Made by a program: the position numbers and the translations under genes. A stretch of DNA of 64,000 nt, from NCBI RefSeq assembly GCF_024172165.1, contig NZ_JAMZEB010000002.1, positions 620,001 to 684,000 on the forward strand, given 5' to 3'. The notes beneath the pieces were generated by a model. It saw nothing but the letters and a program-made list of their open reading frames with translations, was not told where the DNA came from and did no database searches. The stretch's first letter is position 1. Each line of letters begins with the position of its first letter. This document shows, one piece after another, positions 51,579 through 60,378 of the stretch. Source of the DNA: Nonomuraea thailandensis (GTDB lineage Bacteria; Actinomycetota; Actinomycetes; Streptosporangiales; Streptosporangiaceae).

Positions 51579-51630
51579 GCGTGGTCCTCGCTGTCGTGCG
51601 ATGGGTTCGGAGGTGAGGAGCAAAGCAGAT

Positions 51631-51690
51631 GCGATCGCGTCATGTCTAATAGCGATATCGCGAAACGGGCGATATCCGATGTCGTATCGG
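51631..51690. promoter_or_regulatory. Repeated CGATATCG-type boxes upstream of the beta-lactamase
   Basis: CGATATCG (51653-51660), CGATATCC (51670-51677) and a weaker CGTATCGG (51683-51690) lie in the divergent region, the first two 17 bp apart, with a GCGATCGC palindrome at 51631-51638. They could bind a repressor of the beta-lactamase-PBP operon; no BlaI gene lies in the window. Confidence 0.4.
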
Positions 51691-51812
51691 TGCAGGTCAA
51701 AGGCGAGGGGGCAGGGACGCCCGGAGAGCCGATGTTGCCGGAACGGCAACAGGATTCGCCTGTCGCGCGCTTCGCGCCGGATAGTGCCAGGGAACGGAAC
51801 GGAGGCACGTAC

Positions 51813-52778
51813 ATGTCACGGACGCATCGCCTGGTCGAGGTGCCGGGAGGCCGGATCCACGTGGTCGAGCAGGGCAGCGGGCCGCTGGTCCTGCTGGTGC
51901 ACGGCTTTCCCGAGTCGGGGTACTCCTGGCGCCACCAGTTGCCCGCCCTCGCCGCGGCCGGGTTCCGCGCGGCGGCGATCGACGTGCGCGGCTACGGCCG
52001 CTCCTCCGCGCCCGCCCGCGTCGCGGACTACCGGATGCTGGCCCACGTGGCCGACAACGCCGCCGTCGTCCGCGGGCTCGGCGAGCGCTCGGCCGTGATC
52101 GTCGGCCACGACTGGGGCGCCTCGATCGCCGCGAACAGCGCGCTGCTGCGGCCCGACGTCTTCCGGGCCGTCGGCCTGCTGAGCGTCCCGTACGCGCCGC
52201 GCGGCCCGCACCGCCCCACCGACGGGTTCGCCGCGATGGGCGGCGAGGAGGAGTTCTACGTCGGCTACTTCCAGGCGGAGGGCCGCGCCGAGGCCGAGAT
52301 CGAGCCGGACGTGCGCGGCTGGCTGGCGGGCTTCTACGCCGCCCTGTCAGGCGACGGGCAGGGCGCCTACTTCGTGCCCAGGGGCGGGCGGCTGCGCGAC
52401 CGCTTCCCGGAGGGCGCGCTGCCGTCCTGGCTGACGGAGGCCGACCTGGACGTGTACGCGGGCGAGTTCGAGCGGACCGGCCTGACCGGAGCCCTGAACC
52501 GCTACCGCAACGTGGACCGCGACTGGGAGGACCTCGCGGCCTGGGACGGCGCGCCGATCACGCAGCCCTCGCTGTTCGTCGGCGGGGCGCTGGACGCCAG
52601 CACCACCTGGATGGCCGGCGCCATCGAGGCCTTCCCCCGGACCATGCCCGGCCTGGCCGGCGCCCACCTGCTGGAGGGCTGCGGCCACTGGGTCCAGCAG
52701 GAACGGCCCGGGGAGGTCAACCGGCTGGTGATCGATTGGTTGCGCAGAGTGGCCGCAGATGGCCGGGCCCTTGGGTAG
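51813..52778 (+). CDS. Epoxide hydrolase-like alpha/beta hydrolase
   Basis: 321-aa hydrolase. LVHGFPESGYSWRHQ gives the oxyanion motif HGFPES, the nucleophile is Asp100 in VGHDWGASIAA (Asp rather than Ser, as in epoxide hydrolases and haloalkane dehalogenases), and the His lies in LEGCGHWVQQERPGEV near 295. The cap region has the tyrosine-rich FYVGYFQAEG. ATG 51813 follows GGAGG at 51801. Probably an epoxide hydrolase. Confidence 0.9.
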   Translation: MSRTHRLVEVPGGRIHVVEQGSGPLVLLVHGFPESGYSWRHQLPALAAAGFRAAAIDVRGYGRSSAPARVADYRMLAHVADNAAVVRGLGERSAVIVGHDWGASIAANSALLRPDVFRAVGLLSVPYAPRGPHRPTDGFAAMGGEEEFYVGYFQAEGRAEAEIEPDVRGWLAGFYAALSGDGQGAYFVPRGGRLRDRFPEGALPSWLTEADLDVYAGEFERTGLTGALNRYRNVDRDWEDLAAWDGAPITQPSLFVGGALDASTTWMAGAIEAFPRTMPGLAGAHLLEGCGHWVQQERPGEVNRLVIDWLRRVAADGRALG

Positions 52779-52787
52779 GGTCGAGGC

Positions 52788-53174
52788 ATGCGACATGTCA
52801 AGAGCCGGTTCCTGCCGCTGGCCCTGTTCGCCGCAGGTGTCCTCGCTGCCGGGTGCAGCGAGGTCAACAGCACGATCGACAAGGCCCAGGCGTGCCTCGA
52901 AGCACCCAAGATCATAACTGAGCTCGGCGCCGAGATCAGCAAGCTCACCAACGACCCGCAGGCCATGGACAAGGCCATCGACGACGCGGCCAACAAGCTG
53001 AACGGGGTGGCCGACCAGGCCGCCAACACCACGCTCAAGGAGGCCACCGACAGCATGGCCGGCACCTTGACGAGCATCACGGTCCAGGACGCCAACGACG
53101 CCGTCGACGCGCTGCAGAAGGTCACCGCGGAAAGCGCGGCCTACGTGGAGAAGGTGGCCCAGGCCTGTAGCTGA
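52788..53174 (+). CDS. Small helical lipoprotein
   Basis: 128-aa exported protein, lipobox LAAGC with Cys23. The mature part is Ala/Asp/Lys-rich and helical with heptad-like spacing, probably a coiled coil (residues 40-125); two Cys remain (C36, C127). No family recognised. It begins 9 bp after the hydrolase stop but its function seems unrelated. Confidence 0.75.
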   Translation: MRHVKSRFLPLALFAAGVLAAGCSEVNSTIDKAQACLEAPKIITELGAEISKLTNDPQAMDKAIDDAANKLNGVADQAANTTLKEATDSMAGTLTSITVQDANDAVDALQKVTAESAAYVEKVAQACS

Positions 53175-53219
53175 CCTGCTGGGATAATCCCGGCTTCTCT
53201 AGGGGAAATGGGTACGAAT

Positions 53220-53232
53220 TAGCGTTTTTCCC
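53220..53232 (+). promoter_or_regulatory. Leaderless -10 box for the DUF202 pair
   Basis: TAGCGT (53220-53225) is followed by exactly 7 bases and the ATG at 53233. Confidence 0.45.
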
Positions 53233-53559
53233 ATGGAACCCGATCCGCGTTTCACCTTGGCCAACGAACGCACCTTCCTCACCTGGCTGAGCACGGCGCT
53301 GGCGCTCAGTGCGGGTGGGGTGGCCATGGCGGCGGTGCCGTCGGACGTGTTCGTGCCGTGGATCCGTACCGGGCTGGCCATCGTGCTGGTCTCCCTCTCC
53401 GCGCTGGCGGCGGGCATGGCCTACCCCCGCTGGCGCAACATCCAGCGCGCGCTGCGTCAGCAGGCGCCGCTCCCGCCGCCCGCGCTCGCGGCCGTCTTCG
53501 GCTACGGCGTCGCGGCCGTGGCCGTCGTGGCCCTCGTCCTGATCATCCTGTCCGCGTGA
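53233..53559 (+). CDS. DUF202 membrane protein, first of a pair
   Basis: 108 aa with three TM helices. The N-terminus FTLANERTFLTWLSTALALSAGGVA is the DUF202 (YidH) signature with Asn-Glu-Arg-Thr. Function in bacteria unknown; eukaryotic relatives sit in polyphosphate polymerase (VTC) complexes. Cotranscribed with the second DUF202 gene 4 bp downstream. Confidence 0.88.
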   Translation: MEPDPRFTLANERTFLTWLSTALALSAGGVAMAAVPSDVFVPWIRTGLAIVLVSLSALAAGMAYPRWRNIQRALRQQAPLPPPALAAVFGYGVAAVAVVALVLIILSA

Positions 53560-53563
53560 CCGC

Positions 53564-53899
53564 ATGACGGCCGAAGAGGAGATCTGGGACCGGGGGCTGC
53601 AGAGCGAGCGCACCCGGATGGCCTGGGTCCGCACCGCCGTGGCCCTGGCCACCGGCGGGCTCGGCGCGGCCGGGCTCGCGGTCCGTCACGGCCTGCCCGT
53701 GCTCGCCACCGTCGCCTTCGCGATGTCCGCGCTCTGCGGCGGCGTGCTCCTGATCAGGACGGGGCTGCGGTACCGCCGGGTACAGGCCGCCCTGCACGGC
53801 GGCAGGCCCCTGGACGCCGGGCTCGACGCGCTGTTCGCCTGGCTCGGCACGTTGGGCGTGGTCGCGGGGGCCTTCACCTTTGTCTTCACCATTCGGTAA
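53564..53899 (+). CDS. DUF202 membrane protein, second of a pair
   Basis: 111 aa, three TM helices, with the signature DRGLQSERTRMAWVRTAVALATGG (YidG-type, S-E-R-T-R). YidG/YidH-like pairs often occur together and may form a heteromer. The next gene's longer frame overlaps its end, but its preferred start lies after it. Confidence 0.88.
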   Translation: MTAEEEIWDRGLQSERTRMAWVRTAVALATGGLGAAGLAVRHGLPVLATVAFAMSALCGGVLLIRTGLRYRRVQAALHGGRPLDAGLDALFAWLGTLGVVAGAFTFVFTIR

Positions 53900-53957
53900 G
53901 CCTGGTTGCGGATTTATCCGGAGGAGGCGGACACTCGAAATCGGGGGTGACCGCAAG

Positions 53958-54257
53958 GTGGAAGAAGAACTGAGAAACGTGCCATTCGAGTGCCGCGGCT
54001 GCTGGCACGTCTGGCAGGAGGACTACGTCGTCAGGCGGAGCGAGGACGATCACGGCAACGAGGGTGAGGTCTGGCTGTCCGCCGGGCTGCGCGTCCCACC
54101 GCCGTCGGGCGCCATCTGCCCGCAGTGCGGCAGTGAGCAGGCGACCACGTTCCCGGACGGGTACCTGTCACGCCATCCGGAGCTGATCCCGCCGGTCGGG
54201 CCCGCCGTGCCCGACGCGACGCCGCTGTTGAGCCCCGTGCCGAAGCCGCTGTACTGA
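53958..54257 (+). CDS. Zinc-ribbon protein, tandem paralogue 1
   Basis: 99 aa. Two Cys pairs form a ribbon: FECRGCWHVW near residue 10 and ICPQCGS near 53, separated by the conserved HGNEGEVWLSAGLRVPPPSG. C-terminal Pro-rich tail. I chose the GTG at 53958, since the longer frame (53880) overlaps the DUF202 gene and adds unconserved residues. The family appears limited to actinomycetes; function unknown. Confidence 0.75.
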   Translation: MEEELRNVPFECRGCWHVWQEDYVVRRSEDDHGNEGEVWLSAGLRVPPPSGAICPQCGSEQATTFPDGYLSRHPELIPPVGPAVPDATPLLSPVPKPLY

Positions 54258-54313
54258 CTACGCAATCTGACAACCGGTAAGGCTTTGATGGCCGCCGGTG
54301 TCAGAAGCCCGTC

Positions 54314-54799
54314 TTGAAGGGATTTCGTAGCCGGGCGGACACTCACGGTGACACGGCGACCGACAAGCCGGGGGTGGTCCGAGTGCCTGGGTCCGAGACC
54401 TGTGAGACGTGGCCCTTCGAATGCCTGCGCTGCCTGCACGCCTGGACAGAGGAGTTCGTTCACCTCTGCGACGCCTACGGCAACGGGGGCGACATCTGGC
54501 TCAGCTCGGGAGTTCCCGTGCCGCCGCCCTGGTCGGGGGCCTGCTGCCCGGCCTGCGGCGCGTACCGGGTGACCTGGTACCCCTCCGGGCGTCCGGCCCG
54601 CCACCGCGAGCCCGGCCCTGAGCCCGAACCCGAGCCGGCGCTCGCGCCGGCGGAGCCGCCGGACAGGGCGTCCGCTCCGTTTCCTGAGCGGACGCCCCTG
54701 CCCGGCAGGCTCCTGATCGCGCTGGGCGTGCCGCTGGCCCTGTTCGTCGGCTACGAGCTGTACGCCGGCGCCGTGGCCGCGGCACATCCCCAGCCCTAG
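54314..54799 (+). CDS. Zinc-ribbon protein with C-terminal TM, tandem paralogue 2
   Basis: Up to 161 aa (TTG start; the GTG at 54374 may be the true start). It shares with its neighbour FECLRCLHAW, the YGNGGDIWLSSGVPVPPPWSG segment and CCPACGAY, then adds a Pro/Glu repeat (EPGPEPEPEPALAP) and one C-terminal TM helix (about 133-152). It therefore looks like a membrane-tethered version of the soluble paralogue. Ends overlapping the convergent ABC gene by 4 bp. Confidence 0.75.
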   Translation: MKGFRSRADTHGDTATDKPGVVRVPGSETCETWPFECLRCLHAWTEEFVHLCDAYGNGGDIWLSSGVPVPPPWSGACCPACGAYRVTWYPSGRPARHREPGPEPEPEPALAPAEPPDRASAPFPERTPLPGRLLIALGVPLALFVGYELYAGAVAAAHPQP

Positions 54800-56640
54800 G
54801 AGCTGAGGCTCTCCAGCCACGCCCGGTGCAGCCCGGCGAAGCGGCCCGCGGCGGCGATGAGCTGCTCCGGCGGCCCGTCCTCGACGATCCGGCCGCGCTC
54901 CATCACCAGCACCCGGTCGGCGATCTCCACCGTCGACAGCCGGTGCGCGATGATCAGCGCCGTGCGCTCGGCCAGGATCGTGCGCAGCGCCCGCTGCACC
55001 AGCCGCTCACTCGGCACGTCGAGGCTGGAGGTGGCCTCGTCGAGGATCAGCACGGCCGGATCCGCGAGGAACGCCCGGGCGAACGCGACGAGCTGCCGCT
55101 GCCCGGCCGACATCCGGCCGCCGTGCTTGCCCACCTCGGTGTCGTAGCCCTGGGGCAGGCCGGAGATGAACTCGTGCGCGCCGATGGCCTTGGCCGCCTC
55201 GCGTACCTGCCGGTCGGTGGCGTCAGGCTTGCCGAACCGGATGTTGTCCGCGACCGTGCCGTCGAACAGGAAGTTCTCCTGGGTCACCATGACGACGGCC
55301 TGGCGCAGCGTCGGCTCGTCGAGCCGGCGCAGGTCCACGCCGTCGAGCAGCACCCGCCCGTCCGTCGGGTCGTAGAAGCGGGAGATGAGCTTGGCCAGCG
55401 TCGTCTTGCCCGCGCCCGTCGCGCCGACCAGCGCCACGCTCTGCCCCGCCGGGATCGTCAGGTCCAGGCGGGGCAGGATCGGCATCTCCTTGACGTAGGC
55501 GAACTCGACGCCGTCGAAGCGCACCTTGCCCCGCGCCCTGCCCTGCGGCAGCGCCACGGGCTCGCGCGGCTCGGGCACGGAGGGCTCCTCCTCCAGCACG
55601 CCCGACAGCTTCTCCAGCGCCGCGCCGGCCGACTGCAGCGTGTTGTAGAACTGGCTGATCTCCTGCATCGGCTCGTAGAACGAGCGCAGGTACAGCATGA
55701 AGCCGGCCAGCACGCCGGGGGAGACCTCGCCCCTCAGGGCCAGGTAGCCGCCGTAGAGCAGCACCGCGCCGATCGTCATGTTGCCGATCAGCTTGACGCC
55801 GGTCATGAACGTCGCGCCGAGGATCATGCTGCGCGCGTTCGCGTCGCGGTAGTCGTCGTTGAGCTGCTCGAAGATCTCCTGGTTGCGCGGCTCCCTGCGG
55901 AAGGCCTGCACCGCGCGGATGCCGATCATCGACTCCACGAAGTGAACGATCACCAAGGCGACCGTCTCGCGTGTGCGCCGGTAGACCGCGGCCGACTGCC
56001 GCTGGAACCATTTGGTGAACAGCAGCAGCAGCGGGATCGGGATCAGCGCCACCAGGCCGAGGTGCACGTCCAGCACCAGCAGCAGCACCGCCGTGCCCAC
56101 CAGCGTCAGCACGGCCTTGACCAGTGCGTCGAACCCCGACTGCACCAGCTCGGCGATGGCCTCGATGTCGGAGGTCAGCCGGGAGATCACCCGGCCCGAG
56201 GTGTACTGCTCGTGGAAGCTCAGCGACAGCCGCTGGAAGTGGTCGAACACCCTCCTGCGCAGCGTCAGCAGGATGCTCTGGCCCACCGCGCCCATCAGGC
56301 GCAGGAACGCCTGCCGGGTGAGCGCCTGCGTGACCGCCGCGGCCAGGATCACCCCGACCACCGTCACCAGGATCCCGGAGCCGGAGCCGTTCGTGATCGG
56401 CGGGATGCCCGAGTCGATGCCCACCGAGACCAGGTAGGGGATCGACAGCCCGGCCGCGTTGGAGACCACGATGATCAGTACGAGCAGCGCGATCCGCTTC
56501 TTGTACGGCCGCAGCAGGTCGCCGAGCAGCCGCCGCGAACGCGCCCGCAGCAGCACGGACACCTTCTCCGACAGCTCCTCCTGGTCCTCGGAGGCGACGC
56601 CGCGCCAGGAACCGCTCTTCTCCTGGACCGTCGTGGTCAT
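54796..56640 (-). CDS. ABC exporter subunit B (canonical Walker B, altered signature)
   Basis: 614-aa half-transporter: six TM helices (residues 40-330) and an ATPase domain. Walker [15 protein letters not shown] near 407, Walker [13 protein letters not shown] with the catalytic Glu, H-loop [10 protein letters not shown]. The ABC signature reads MSAGQRQ in place of LSGGQ. With its partner this predicts one consensus and one degenerate ATP site. Starts 4 bp inside the partner's stop. Confidence 0.92.
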   Translation of the reverse strand: MTTTVQEKSGSWRGVASEDQEELSEKVSVLLRARSRRLLGDLLRPYKKRIALLVLIIVVSNAAGLSIPYLVSVGIDSGIPPITNGSGSGILVTVVGVILAAAVTQALTRQAFLRLMGAVGQSILLTLRRRVFDHFQRLSLSFHEQYTSGRVISRLTSDIEAIAELVQSGFDALVKAVLTLVGTAVLLLVLDVHLGLVALIPIPLLLLFTKWFQRQSAAVYRRTRETVALVIVHFVESMIGIRAVQAFRREPRNQEIFEQLNDDYRDANARSMILGATFMTGVKLIGNMTIGAVLLYGGYLALRGEVSPGVLAGFMLYLRSFYEPMQEISQFYNTLQSAGAALEKLSGVLEEEPSVPEPREPVALPQGRARGKVRFDGVEFAYVKEMPILPRLDLTIPAGQSVALVGATGAGKTTLAKLISRFYDPTDGRVLLDGVDLRRLDEPTLRQAVVMVTQENFLFDGTVADNIRFGKPDATDRQVREAAKAIGAHEFISGLPQGYDTEVGKHGGRMSAGQRQLVAFARAFLADPAVLILDEATSSLDVPSERLVQRALRTILAERTALIIAHRLSTVEIADRVLVMERGRIVEDGPPEQLIAAAGRFAGLHRAWLESLSS

Positions 56641-58421
56641 CGAAGCGCTCCTTCCGCCGCGTCGTCGAAGTCGGCGTCCTGCGCCAGCAGCTCCCGGTAC
56701 TCGGGCACCCGCGCCAGCAGCTCGCGATGCTGCCCGACGTGCGTGATCGTGCCGTCGCGCAGCAGCGCCACCTTGTCGGCCAGCAGCACGGTGGAGGCGC
56801 GATGGGCGACCACGATGCCGGTCGCGTCGCGCAGCACGTGCCGCAGCGCCTCCTCCACCAGGGCCTCGGTCTCGGCGTCGAGCGCCGACAGCGTGTCGTC
56901 GAGCACGAGGATGCGCGGCTTGCTCAGCACCGCCCTGGCCAGCGCGAGCCGCTGCCGCTGCCCACCGGACAGGGACAGGCCCTGCTCGCCGATGCGGGTG
57001 TCGAGACCCCACGGCAGGTCGTGCACGAACATGGCCTGCGCGGTCCGGATGGCCTGCGCCAGCTCCTCCTCGGTGGCGTCGGGCCGGCCGAGCATGAGGT
57101 TCTCGCGCACGCTCATCGAGAACAGCGTGGGCTCCTCGAACGCGGTGGCCACCACCGAGCGCAGGGTCTTCAGATCGAGGTCGCGCACGTCGTGCCCGTC
57201 GATCGTGACCCGGCCGGAGGTGGGGTCGATCAGGCGGGGCACCAGCGCGGTCAGCGTCGTCTTGCCCGCCCCGGTCGGGCCCACCACGGCGACCGTCTCG
57301 CCCGGCCGGACCTCCAGCCAGACGTCCTTCAGCACCGGCTCCTCGGAGTCGGCGAAGCGGAAGCCGACCCCCTCGAAGCGCAGGTGGCCGCGCGGCTCCT
57401 CGATCGTGCCGGTGCCGCCCTCGATGGCCGGGACGGTGTCCATGACCTCCATGAGCCGGTCGGCGGAGGTCATCGCCTCCTGCGCCATGACCAGGAGGTA
57501 GCCCAGGCTCGCCACGGGCCACACGAGCTGCAGCATCAGCGTGGTGAAGGCGATCAGCGCGCCCAGGGTCAGGGTGCCGGAGCCGACCGCCAGCGCGCCG
57601 ATCAGCAGCACCAGGGCCAGCGTGATGTTGGGGACGATCTCCAGGAAGGAGAAGAACTTGGCCGACAGGCGCACCTTGTCCATCGAGGAGCCGTAGACCT
57701 TGAGCGCCGCGTCGTCGTACTGGTCGTAGACGTGGTGGCGGCGGCCGAACGCCTTGATCGTGCGGATGCCGGTCGCGGACTCCTCGACGAGCGTGGCGAG
57801 GTCGCCCTGCTCGTCCTGGACCTGACGGGAGATCTTGATGTAGCGCTTCTCGAAGCGCTGCGACGTCCACACGATCGGCACCACCGAGGCCAGCACCAGC
57901 AGGCCGAGCGGCCAGTACATGTTCAGCAGCAGCACGGTGACCGTGATGACCTGCAGCACGTTCATGACCAGGAACAGGGCGCCGAAGCCGAGGAAGCGGC
58001 GGATCGTCGACAGGTCCGTGGTGGCCCGCGATAAGAGCTGCCCGGACTGCCAGTCTCCGTGGAAGCCCATGGGCAGGCGTTGCAGGTGCTCGTACAGATC
58101 GTCGCGGACCGCGGTCTCCAGGCCGAGCACCGGTTTGACCTGGATGTAGCGCCGGAAGAGGATCAGCAGCGCCTCGAGCGTGCCGACGCCGATCGCGAGC
58201 AGCCCGAGGGGCAGCAGCGCGCCGGAGTCGCCGTGTTCGACGGGGCCGTCGATCACGGTCTTGATGATGAGGGGGAAGACGATGACGAGAGCGACACCGA
58301 CGAGTGCGGTCAGCCAGATGACGATCAGTCTGGCGACGTACGGGCGGAGATACGGCTTCATCCGCCACAGGGAGTTGGAAGACAGCAGGGGACGGCGAGG
58401 TTTCTGCGTATCGGGAGGCAT
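56637..58421 (-). CDS. ABC exporter subunit A (degenerate Walker B Asp)
   Basis: 594-aa half-transporter with six TM helices (about 30-320) and ATPase domain. Walker [16 protein letters not shown], full signature LSLSGGQRQRLALARA, H-loop VVAHRAST. The Walker B segment reads ILVLDDTLSALD: the catalytic Glu is Asp, typical for the non-hydrolysing site of heterodimeric exporters (TM287/288 type). Substrate unknown; multidrug or lipid export is plausible. First gene of the pair. Confidence 0.92.
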   Translation of the reverse strand: MPPDTQKPRRPLLSSNSLWRMKPYLRPYVARLIVIWLTALVGVALVIVFPLIIKTVIDGPVEHGDSGALLPLGLLAIGVGTLEALLILFRRYIQVKPVLGLETAVRDDLYEHLQRLPMGFHGDWQSGQLLSRATTDLSTIRRFLGFGALFLVMNVLQVITVTVLLLNMYWPLGLLVLASVVPIVWTSQRFEKRYIKISRQVQDEQGDLATLVEESATGIRTIKAFGRRHHVYDQYDDAALKVYGSSMDKVRLSAKFFSFLEIVPNITLALVLLIGALAVGSGTLTLGALIAFTTLMLQLVWPVASLGYLLVMAQEAMTSADRLMEVMDTVPAIEGGTGTIEEPRGHLRFEGVGFRFADSEEPVLKDVWLEVRPGETVAVVGPTGAGKTTLTALVPRLIDPTSGRVTIDGHDVRDLDLKTLRSVVATAFEEPTLFSMSVRENLMLGRPDATEEELAQAIRTAQAMFVHDLPWGLDTRIGEQGLSLSGGQRQRLALARAVLSKPRILVLDDTLSALDAETEALVEEALRHVLRDATGIVVAHRASTVLLADKVALLRDGTITHVGQHRELLARVPEYRELLAQDADFDDAAEGALR

Positions 58422-58498
58422 CCCTTCTAGGCTAATACGTGGGATCAACCGATTTTCTGTGGCCCCAAGGTCGGATTTCTGTACATGACGTGCGGAAA

Positions 58499-58512
58499 CA
58501 TGAATGTTCATG
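58499..58512. promoter_or_regulatory. Inverted repeat CATGAA-TG-TTCATG
   Basis: Perfect 6-bp arms with a 2-base centre in the divergent region between the exporter and the deaminase genes; a relatively AT-rich promoter tract surrounds it. Confidence 0.4.
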
Positions 58513-58548
58513 CACTTTCGGCGGGCCGATACCTGTGTTGGAGTTGTC

Positions 58549-59028
58549 ATGATCGAGCCATCTGAGCTGCCGTACCTGCGGCGCTGTGTCGAGCTGGCCA
58601 CCCGGGCGCTGGAGGTGGGCGACGAGCCTTTCGGCTCGGTGCTGGTCTCCGGGGACGGGGCGGTGCTGGCCGAGGACCACAACCGGGTGGCCTCCGGAGA
58701 CCGCACCCGGCACCCGGAGTTCGCCCTGGCCCGCTGGTCCGCCGAGCACCTGACGCCCGCGGAGCGGGCCGCCGCCACCGTCTACACCTCCGGCGAGCAC
58801 TGCCCCATGTGCGCCGCCGCGCACGCCTGGGTGGGGCTCGGGCGCATCGTGTACGTCGCCTCCTCGGCCCAGCTCGCCGGCTGGCTGGCCGAGCTCGGGG
58901 TGCCCGCGCCGCCCGTGCGCACGCTGCCGGTCGGTGAGATCGCGCCAGGAGTGATCGTGGACGGGCCCGTGCCGGAGCTGGCCGGGGAAGTGCGCGAGCT
59001 GCACCGCCGCTTTTACACTGCCGTTTGA
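58549..59028 (+). CDS. Nucleoside deaminase (cytidine deaminase-like fold)
   Basis: 159-aa zinc deaminase. The ligand His and catalytic Glu appear as HPE in RTRHPEFALARW (the common form is HAE), and the Cys pair as PMCAAAHAW near residue 85. VGDEPFGSVLVSGDG is the substrate-binding region. It resembles guanine deaminase/tRNA-adenosine deaminase-type proteins; purine salvage is plausible. Start at ATG 58549 rather than ATG 58504, where extra residues look unconserved. Confidence 0.85.
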   Translation: MIEPSELPYLRRCVELATRALEVGDEPFGSVLVSGDGAVLAEDHNRVASGDRTRHPEFALARWSAEHLTPAERAAATVYTSGEHCPMCAAAHAWVGLGRIVYVASSAQLAGWLAELGVPAPPVRTLPVGEIAPGVIVDGPVPELAGEVRELHRRFYTAV

Positions 59029-59064
59029 CCTGCTGTTTGTACTCTCCGTGACATAGTCAGACAC

Positions 59065-60378
59065 ATGGTGCACTGTCGCTCCATCAGGGCCCGGGTGACG
59101 ATCGCGACGGTGGTGGCGTTCGGGATCCTCATCATGAGCGGGGTGACCGCGATCTCGATGATGTACCCGGTGCGGGCCCGCGCCGACCTCGTCGAACAGG
59201 CCGACAAGGCCAGCCGCCGCATCACCACGATGATCGACAGCACTCGCTTCGCCGGCTCGATCCCGCCGCAGGACGGCGTCGGTCTCCTCCAGGTGGTGGA
59301 CGCCAACGGCCAGGTCGTGGCGGCCAGCGCCGCCCTCACCGGCCGGGCCCCGCTCACCTCGGCCCGGCCCACCGGCGGCGACTCGCGCGTCAGCGACCGG
59401 GTGTGCCGGCCCTGGGGCTGCATGGTCGTGGTGGGCACCAGCAACCGTGCCACCGTCTACGGGCCCGCCGTGGCCTACGCCGCCGTACGCGAACCGTTCC
59501 TGCTGCGCTCGTCCTTCCTGCCCGCCGTGCTGTACGGGTCCGGCGCCGTCCTGGTGGCGATGCTGGGCTGGGCCGCCTGGTTCGGGGTCGGCCGGGTGCT
59601 GGCGCCCGTGGAGCGGATCCGGCGGGGCCTCGAACGCATCAACGCGGAGGACCTCAGCAGGCGGGTCGAGGTGCCGTCCAACAGGGACGAGGTGGCCGCA
59701 CTCGCGGGCACCGTCAACGACACGCTGGGGCGGCTGGAGGACGCGGTGGAGCGCCACCGGCGCTTCGTCTCCGACGCCTCCCACGAGCTGCGCTCGCCGA
59801 TCGCGGGGCTGCTGGTACGGCTGGAGGCGGGGCTGGACGAACGGACCGAGGCCGACTGGCGGGCGGCCATGTCCGACGCCCAGCGGCTGTCGGACATCGT
59901 GGGTGACCTGCTGCTGATGGCCCGGCTGGACGCCGGCACGGAGATCGGCCGCGAGCGGGTCGACGTCGGGCGGCTGGCCGAGGAGGAGGTGGCGCGGCGG
60001 CGCGCGCGGCTGCCCGTGACGCTGCGGGCGGAGCCGGAGCTGTACGTGCAGGGCAGCCACCTGCGGCTGACCAGGATCCTGACGAACCTGCTGTCCAACG
60101 CCGACCGGTACGGGGACACGGCGGTGTGGGTGTCGGTGCGGGGGGACGGGGACGAGGTGGTGCTGGAGGTGGCCGATGACGGGCCCGGGATTCCCGAGGA
60201 GATGCGGGAGCGGGTGTTCGAGCGGTTCACCCGGCTGGATCGCACGAGGTCGCGGGACACCGGGGGGAGCGGGCTAGGGCTGCCGATCGCCCGGGACATC
60301 GCCAGGGCTCACGGGGGAGACCTCCGGATCGAGGGCGGGCCACGGACCCGGCTGGTCCTGCGGCTGCCGCGCGCGTAG
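59065..60378 (+). CDS. Sensor histidine kinase (orphan)
   Basis: 437 aa. TM helices at about 12-34 and 150-175 flank an extracytoplasmic sensor that contains two Cys (114, 119). HAMP at 176-230, His240 in SDASHELRSPIAG, N box NLLSNADRYG near 345, G1 DDGPGIPEE and G2 GGSGLGLPIARD. No response regulator lies next to it. The last 105 bp overlap the convergent NACHT gene. Confidence 0.9.
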   Translation: MVHCRSIRARVTIATVVAFGILIMSGVTAISMMYPVRARADLVEQADKASRRITTMIDSTRFAGSIPPQDGVGLLQVVDANGQVVAASAALTGRAPLTSARPTGGDSRVSDRVCRPWGCMVVVGTSNRATVYGPAVAYAAVREPFLLRSSFLPAVLYGSGAVLVAMLGWAAWFGVGRVLAPVERIRRGLERINAEDLSRRVEVPSNRDEVAALAGTVNDTLGRLEDAVERHRRFVSDASHELRSPIAGLLVRLEAGLDERTEADWRAAMSDAQRLSDIVGDLLLMARLDAGTEIGRERVDVGRLAEEEVARRRARLPVTLRAEPELYVQGSHLRLTRILTNLLSNADRYGDTAVWVSVRGDGDEVVLEVADDGPGIPEEMRERVFERFTRLDRTRSRDTGGSGLGLPIARDIARAHGGDLRIEGGPRTRLVLRLPRA

